A stretch of DNA of 64,000 nt, taken from positions 124,001 through 188,000 of the forward strand of contig NZ_SJKA01000002.1 of the NCBI RefSeq assembly GCF_004331435.1, in the 5' to 3' direction. The translations under genes were made by a program, and so were the position numbers. Below are positions 60,227 to 64,000 of the stretch, in pieces; the stretch's first letter is position 1, and every line of letters starts with the position of its first letter. The notes beneath the pieces are model-generated. The model was not told the origin of the DNA and did no database searches. It saw only the letters and a program-made list of their open reading frames with translations. The DNA comes from Kribbella sindirgiensis. GTDB lineage: Bacteria; Actinomycetota; Actinomycetes; Propionibacteriales; Kribbellaceae.

Positions 60227-60787
60227 GTGACGGCTGATGGCGGTACAGAATCCACCCTGTGGAAAATCCACGGCGAGCGGCTGATAGACGACACGCGCCG
60301 GCTGCGGTTGAGCATCGCGTCGGTCGAGCTGCCCGATGGTGTCCGCTTCGAGCAGTACGTCCTGCGGATGCCCAAGGCCGCCATGATGGTGGTGCTGGAT
60401 GACAAGCAAGAGAACGTGTTGATGATGTGGCGACACCGCTTCATCATCGACCGCTGGGTCTGGGAGCTGCCGGGCGGCTATGTCGATCCTGACGAGGATC
60501 CAGCCGTGACCGCAGCGCGGGAGGTCGAGGAGGAGACTGGGTGGCGCCCGCGGAACGTCAAACCGCTGGTGGCCCTGCAGCCCTCGGTAGGGACGACGGA
60601 CGCCGAGAACCTGCTGTTCGTGTCGTACGGTGCCGACTACATCGGTGAGCCGGAGGACATCAACGAAGCGGAACGGATCGACTGGGTGCCGCTCGACTCG
60701 GTTCGCGAACGCATCGACACTGGCCAGATCATCGGCGCGGCGTCCCTTGTCGGTCTGCTGCACGTGCTCGCGTTCCAGGCCGGCTGA
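60227..60787 (+). CDS. Nudix hydrolase
   Basis: A 186-residue Nudix protein. The Nudix box GGYVDPDEDPAVTAAREVEEETGW (GX5EX7REUXEEXGU) is complete. The pattern around WELPGG and EDINEAERIDW resembles ADP-ribose/ADP-sugar pyrophosphatases. GTG start at 60227. It is convergent with the following regulator and overlaps it by 59 bases. Confidence 0.93.
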   Translation: MTADGGTESTLWKIHGERLIDDTRRLRLSIASVELPDGVRFEQYVLRMPKAAMMVVLDDKQENVLMMWRHRFIIDRWVWELPGGYVDPDEDPAVTAAREVEEETGWRPRNVKPLVALQPSVGTTDAENLLFVSYGADYIGEPEDINEAERIDWVPLDSVRERIDTGQIIGAASLVGLLHVLAFQAG

Positions 60788-62330
60788 CCTCGTCCAGGGG
60801 TGACACCCCGATCTCGATCATGCTCTCGAAGAGAGAGTCGACCGGTTTGACATTCTGGTACGGCGCTAGGTGCGTGCCGAGGTCCTGCAAATAGCTGGTG
60901 CCGCGCATTGATCGCACCGACGTGGCGAGTGTCGTTGCTTCCATGCCAAGGGCGCAGGACTCCTCGAGCCGACGTTGATCCGCCAGGATGGTAGCGAGCA
61001 AGGCCGTGTTGAACAGACGGCCACGTTCATACCCGTCGGTCATCTCGAGGGATCGGCGGGCGAAGGGTTCGGCATCCGCAGCTAGCCCGAGGTCGCGAAA
61101 CGCGTGTGCGAACTTTGCCGCTAAGTACGCGTGGTCGAAGTAGGTGAGCCACTGTGGTCGCTCTTCAGCGTCCGACCTGTTGAACACGTCCTCCGCGCGG
61201 CTCAGCGCGGCCAGGCAACCGGTCTTGTCGCCCTGCAGCGCGAGACCATGGGCTTCCATGACGGCAGCCTCAGCCTGCAGGAGCCTCGAGCCAGATCGCT
61301 TCGCGCTGTGCTGAGCTGCGAGGGCCAGGTCGACAGCGCTGTCGGGCGCACCATGAAAGGCTGCTTGATGACTCATACCGGCCAACATCTCGCTGGCGAG
61401 CCGCTCATCGTCGGCTTCATGGCAGAGACGCAGCGCCTGACGTAGGTGAGTGTGGCCGTCTCCATGGTGGCCGGTGTCATACGCCATCCAGCCGGCCAAG
61501 TGGTGGAGTTCGGCGGCGGCCGCGAACAAGTCAGATCGGCCTCCGCCCGAGGTGCTCTCCTGCAACAGCGGTGTGACCGTCGAGTTCAGATACGAGGTCA
61601 CAACCGAACGGCTGTGACCGCCGCCGTACCGGTTGTCGAGGCGACGGAAGACCTGGGTCATCTCGCGAATCTCGGTGCTGGCGTCTGGCCGTACACGGCT
61701 GAGGCGCCGGTTCGGGCTGGGCACTGTCCCTGCCAGCAGGCTGGCCCCTACCGCCGTGATGCCGGCGCCGGCCGACTTGATGAACTGCCTCCGATGCACT
61801 CCGTCTCCTTCGGCAGGTGATTGAGCCTGCACGATAGAGCGGCGGTCGGAGCGCGTGTATGCATCGATGCCATCCTGGCCGTCGTCGTAGTCGGCTTGCG
61901 CATGCGGCGCTGTCAGCTCGGCTTGCTCCCCAAAGGTGGCAGGCCGAGCTGTGAGACGAAACCACAGCAGCTGCTCGGGGATGTGCAGTGCCTGAGCCCA
62001 GCGATCGAGCTTGTCGAGGTCCCGCACCGGTGTCGCGCTGCGCTCTATCCGGCTGACCTGCCCCTGGGTCAGTCCGAGCCACTGGCCGACGAGCGCCTGC
62101 GTCGGTTCGGGCCGCAGCAGCTTGCGGTAGGCCACCAGCAGCTTGCCGAAGTGTCGCTCAGCCGCAGCCTCGGCAAGTGCGTCAGCCTCCCAAAAGTCGT
62201 CTGAGAGGCGCGGCGCTTCACGGGTGAGCTCGGGGGCGCGCCGCTGGCACGGTCCACACTGGTCACCGTTGTTGTCCGCCGCCACGTATGCACCGCATGA
62301 AGGACACAGCCGCCGCTGGGAGCGCGTCAC
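60729..62330 (-). CDS. XRE/TPR regulator with zinc ribbon and internal hydrophobic segment
   Basis: A 533-residue protein. CPSCG and CGPC (residues about 8-26) form a likely zinc ribbon. A helix-turn-helix follows (QALVGQWLGLTQGQVSRIERSA, about 75-96). Near residue 185 RRQFIKSAGAGITAVGASLLAG resembles a twin-arginine-type signal or membrane segment. The C-terminal two-thirds are TPR-like helical repeats (LHHLAGWMAYDTGHHGDGHTHLRQAL). GTG 62330 is chosen; an in-frame ATG at 62456 would extend it by 42 residues. Such regulators in actinobacteria are often linked to conjugative or toxin loci. Confidence 0.8.
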   Translation of the reverse strand: MTRSQRRLCPSCGAYVAADNNGDQCGPCQRRAPELTREAPRLSDDFWEADALAEAAAERHFGKLLVAYRKLLRPEPTQALVGQWLGLTQGQVSRIERSATPVRDLDKLDRWAQALHIPEQLLWFRLTARPATFGEQAELTAPHAQADYDDGQDGIDAYTRSDRRSIVQAQSPAEGDGVHRRQFIKSAGAGITAVGASLLAGTVPSPNRRLSRVRPDASTEIREMTQVFRRLDNRYGGGHSRSVVTSYLNSTVTPLLQESTSGGGRSDLFAAAAELHHLAGWMAYDTGHHGDGHTHLRQALRLCHEADDERLASEMLAGMSHQAAFHGAPDSAVDLALAAQHSAKRSGSRLLQAEAAVMEAHGLALQGDKTGCLAALSRAEDVFNRSDAEERPQWLTYFDHAYLAAKFAHAFRDLGLAADAEPFARRSLEMTDGYERGRLFNTALLATILADQRRLEESCALGMEATTLATSVRSMRGTSYLQDLGTHLAPYQNVKPVDSLFESMIEIGVSPLDEVSRPGTRARAADRQGTPRR

Positions 62331-62475
62331 AGGGCCAACACTACCCGTGACGACCTGCCGGTATGCATGGAACGCATATTCCCGGGCGCATATGTATCGC
62401 CGTCGTTTTCCACCACGCAACGTCATTGGATGGTTGTCCTCCGATAACCGACCCAATCGAACGGGGACGTGGGCT

Positions 62476-62568
62476 ATGCATCACCTGATGTGGGGCTTAT
62501 GGATCGCGGCAGCTGCCTGCTACATCGGCATCGTCCGCGACATCGCGCGGGAGGTGCGGGGCGAATGA
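62476..62568 (+). CDS. Small single-pass membrane peptide
   Basis: A 30-residue ORF (MHHLMWGLWIAAAACYIGIV then RDIAREVRGE) with one hydrophobic helix and a basic/acidic tail. It overlaps the next gene as ATGA, which supports translation. Function unknown. Confidence 0.5.
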   Translation: MHHLMWGLWIAAAACYIGIVRDIAREVRGE

Positions 62569-62765
62569 CGACGCTTGCTGATGTCCCGCGATCAACCGAC
62601 CGCCGCGTGCGCGTCTGGTTTGGTGAGCATGTCATCGCGGACTACACCGCCGAGCCGGCGAAAGCTCTCCAATACCAGGCCGGGATGACGCGGCGCTTCG
62701 CCAGCCTTCGCATCACCATCGAGCCGGTCGCTCCCTTGAGAAGCCCAGATGCCGAAGACCGATGA
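62565..62765 (+). CDS. Small hypothetical protein
   Basis: A 66-residue protein (VRVWFGEHVIADYTAEP, beta-rich). ATG 62565 overlaps the membrane peptide stop and its own stop overlaps the next ATG (ATGA), with GGAGGTGCGGGG upstream. No family named. It looks like part of a small-gene operon common near actinobacterial recombinase/toxin loci. Confidence 0.65.
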   Translation: MTTLADVPRSTDRRVRVWFGEHVIADYTAEPAKALQYQAGMTRRFASLRITIEPVAPLRSPDAEDR

Positions 62766-63177
62766 CGAACTCCCGTCTCAGCCGTTGGTGGGCGCGCGTC
62801 TGGCAGCGCCTCAACGACACCTTTCGCCGCTGGCGGGACGAGGGCTGAACGGCTTCTCGGAGGACTTCACCCGACCGCTGCTGCTGGGGTACATGCGCCG
62901 CGATCTGCTGGTCACGGACAGCCAGGTCGAGGAGCTCAAGCGGGAGATGGCCGCATACGCCGAAGTGGAACACTTCACGATGGGCCACATCTATGTCGAG
63001 CAGCCTGATAGCTGGCTCGCCGCATTCGAGGCACTGGCCCAGTCGATCAACCGCTACGACGTGACCGCCGTGGTACTGCCAAGCCTGCTGCACTTCGTAG
63101 GAATCGGCATGCCGACCGATCGACGCGGATGGTTCGAGGAAACCACTGGCGCTCGAGTCCTGGTGCTCAATCCATGA
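62749..63177 (+). CDS. Resolvase-like small protein
   Basis: Up to 142 residues. The core from about residue 46, LLLGYMRRDLLVTDSQVEEL and EALAQSINRYDVTAVVLPSL, resembles the N-terminal catalytic fold of serine recombinases as found in short actinobacterial proteins, but the catalytic Ser of the S-R-V-S type motif is not visible (GYMRRD). It is therefore probably not an active recombinase. ATG 62749 is used here; starts nearer 62845-62893 would avoid overlap with the 28-residue ORF. Confidence 0.55.
   Translation: MPKTDDELPSQPLVGARLAAPQRHLSPLAGRGLNGFSEDFTRPLLLGYMRRDLLVTDSQVEELKREMAAYAEVEHFTMGHIYVEQPDSWLAAFEALAQSINRYDVTAVVLPSLLHFVGIGMPTDRRGWFEETTGARVLVLNP
62762..62848 (+). CDS. Very small Arg/Trp-rich peptide
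   Basis: A 28-residue ORF beginning MTNSRLSRWWARVWQRL and ending in FRRWRDEG at TGA 62846. ATGA overlap with the upstream gene. It overlaps the N-terminal part of the resolvase-like ORF in another frame, so only one of the two starts may be real. Basic, amphipathic. Confidence 0.4.
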   Translation: MTNSRLSRWWARVWQRLNDTFRRWRDEG

Positions 63178-63495
63178 ACCGGTGGGATTGGTGGGGAGTC
63201 GTCCTCAGCCCCTCTCATGTGCAGGGTGATCGCTGCACGCCCACCGGTCCCGTCATCCGGTCCTTGTCCGAGCCCTCTCCTCCCCTGTGGAGGGCTCGGC
63301 CAGGGGTCTCCAACAAGCCGGCTGGCGCGGGACGTGAAGCGAGTCCGTTCTGCGCCAGCCGTTCCAAATGCACCGAGGCCCGGACGGGGTCCTCGGTTCG
63401 GCTGGCCGGATGGCTAGGGCGCAGTGTGCCTGGGCGAGAAGCCGTCCGGTCAGCTTCCCTCTACCCATAACCATCACGAGTGAGGCAGGCGGAAT
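63178..63495. other. 318-base gap with a strong hairpin
   Basis: CCGAGCCCTC (63268-63277) and GAGGGCTCGG (63290-63299) form a 10-bp perfect stem with a 12-base loop, no T-run. An open frame 63174-63470 spans the gap but has no family pattern and codon use unlike its neighbours, so it is not called as a gene. The hairpin may end the small-gene operon. Confidence 0.45.
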
Positions 63496-63756
63496 ATGTC
63501 CCAAGTCGAACAGATGAAGATGCAGCTGCACGGCTTGGCTGACCAGTCGAGGCAGGGCGCGGCCAGCTTGGCCGGGTTTAAGCAGCGCTTCGAGCAATCA
63601 AGCCAACAGGTGCAGGCCCTCATCCGCGGCACTGCGACGCGGGCCGACCAGGACATCGCGGCCATGTTGGAGGCCGCCGCGAAGTCGGTCGACCAAGCCG
63701 TCCAGTCCTTGCAGATCGCCGAAGCCGGATGCCGCAGCTACGCCGACCAGATTTAG
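63496..63756 (+). CDS. WXG100-like helical protein
   Basis: An 86-residue, all-helical, Gln/Ala-rich protein (MSQVEQMKMQLHGLADQSRQ, MLEAAAKSVDQAVQSLQ). The size and heptad-like pattern suggest a WXG100/ESAT-6-type or coiled-coil chaperone-like protein, but no WXG is present. Pairing with the following gene suggests a small secretion or toxin-associated operon. Confidence 0.6.
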   Translation: MSQVEQMKMQLHGLADQSRQGAASLAGFKQRFEQSSQQVQALIRGTATRADQDIAAMLEAAAKSVDQAVQSLQIAEAGCRSYADQI

Positions 63757-63774
63757 CCGGCCGAGGCCGTAGGC

Positions 63775-64000
63775 ATGCCCTCCGAGCTGCAACGCGTCGC
63801 GCAGGAACTGCTCGACGCGTTGAATCAGATCGAGCGCATCGTGCCCTACCTGCATGACCGGGCACAGAAGTACCGCGAGGCCGCAGGATGGGTTGGCAGT
63901 ACCAGTAACAATCCGAGCGCCCGGATGGCGGCGATGCAGCTGGACGAAGCCGCCCGCCGCTGCGAGGAAGCGGCGCACTTCCTGTCTCAAGCACGCCAGC
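63775..64000 (+). CDS. Helical protein, 3' partial (possible N-terminus of a secreted toxin-type protein)
   Basis: ATG 63775 opens a frame to the window end (MPSELQRVAQELLDALNQIE, AAMQLDEAARRCEEAAHFLS). It is strongly helical. Similar N-terminal modules occur at the front of actinobacterial proteins ending in SCP1.201-like deaminase domains, but the C-terminus is outside the window, so this is only a possibility. Confidence 0.6.
   Translation, partial: MPSELQRVAQELLDALNQIERIVPYLHDRAQKYREAAGWVGSTSNNPSARMAAMQLDEAARRCEEAAHFLSQARQ

Noticed and set aside
63174-63470. 98-codon open frame in the gap after the resolvase-like gene
   Set aside because: No family pattern, no ribosome binding site, and it runs through a hairpin; composition looks non-coding.
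1-64000. CRISPR arrays, tRNA, rRNA genes
   Set aside because: No regularly spaced repeats, cloverleaf-like sequences or rRNA-like stretches were seen on reading; a dedicated scan would be needed to exclude very small RNA genes.

Overview
The window is GC-rich actinobacterial DNA. GTG starts and 4-base ATGA/GTGA overlaps are common, GTACG-type words are frequent, and secreted multidomain glycosidases and sugar ABC transporters sit among many small regulators. The overall style suggests a soil actinomycete of the Kribbella/Nocardioides group; that placement is inference from style and gene content. No rRNA, tRNA or CRISPR array was seen.

Region 1 (1-5.4 kb) is the distal part of an oligopeptide-type ABC importer operon ending in a GH1 beta-glucosidase, probably for uptake and hydrolysis of beta-glucosides. 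Region 2 (5.4-12.4 kb) has an FAD oxidoreductase/OsmC pair, an unusual regulator fused to an alpha/beta hydrolase and a cyclase remnant, and a DeoR-controlled sugar-acid cluster (KDPG-type aldolase, MFS transporter, P-loop kinase) ended by a MITE-like element. Region 3 (12.4-29.3 kb) is a galactoside island: GAF-ANTAR regulator, GH20 hexosaminidase, a five-gene alpha-galactoside operon (lipoprotein, two permeases, GH36, GH27), then an oxidative galactose module of De Ley-Doudoroff type (SDR dehydrogenase, GntR regulator, galactonate dehydratase, mutarotase-like protein, aldolase, PfkB kinase) with a secreted sialidase between. Released galactose would be oxidised, dehydrated, phosphorylated and split to pyruvate and triose phosphate.

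Region 4 (29.4-53.6 kb) is mostly small regulator-target modules: ArsR/SRPBCC/DHFR-like; HTH/alpha-beta hydrolase; a cNMP-domain histidine kinase coupled to a receiver-thioredoxin-reductase-like fusion; secreted GH18 chitinase; XRE regulator with a Cys4 protein; ilvE; LigD-type polymerase; two TetR modules (FAD monooxygenase, ABC efflux pump); proline-racemase-family enzyme; and tandem ABC exporters behind a tiny leader ORF.

Region 5 (53.6-60.2 kb) is an accessory island of visibly lower GC. On + it has a nucleotidyltransferase-like protein coupled to an XRE-ImmA/IrrE metallopeptidase and a Cys-pair protein. On - it has a tightly packed operon of radical SAM enzyme, DPPW methyltransferase-like protein, ASCH protein and P-loop kinase. 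This operon is the best candidate for an undescribed system, plausibly nucleotide or nucleic-acid modification.

Region 6 (60.2-64 kb) has a Nudix hydrolase, a zinc-ribbon XRE/TPR regulator, a run of very small overlapping genes with a resolvase-like protein, and two helical WXG100-like genes, the last running off the window.
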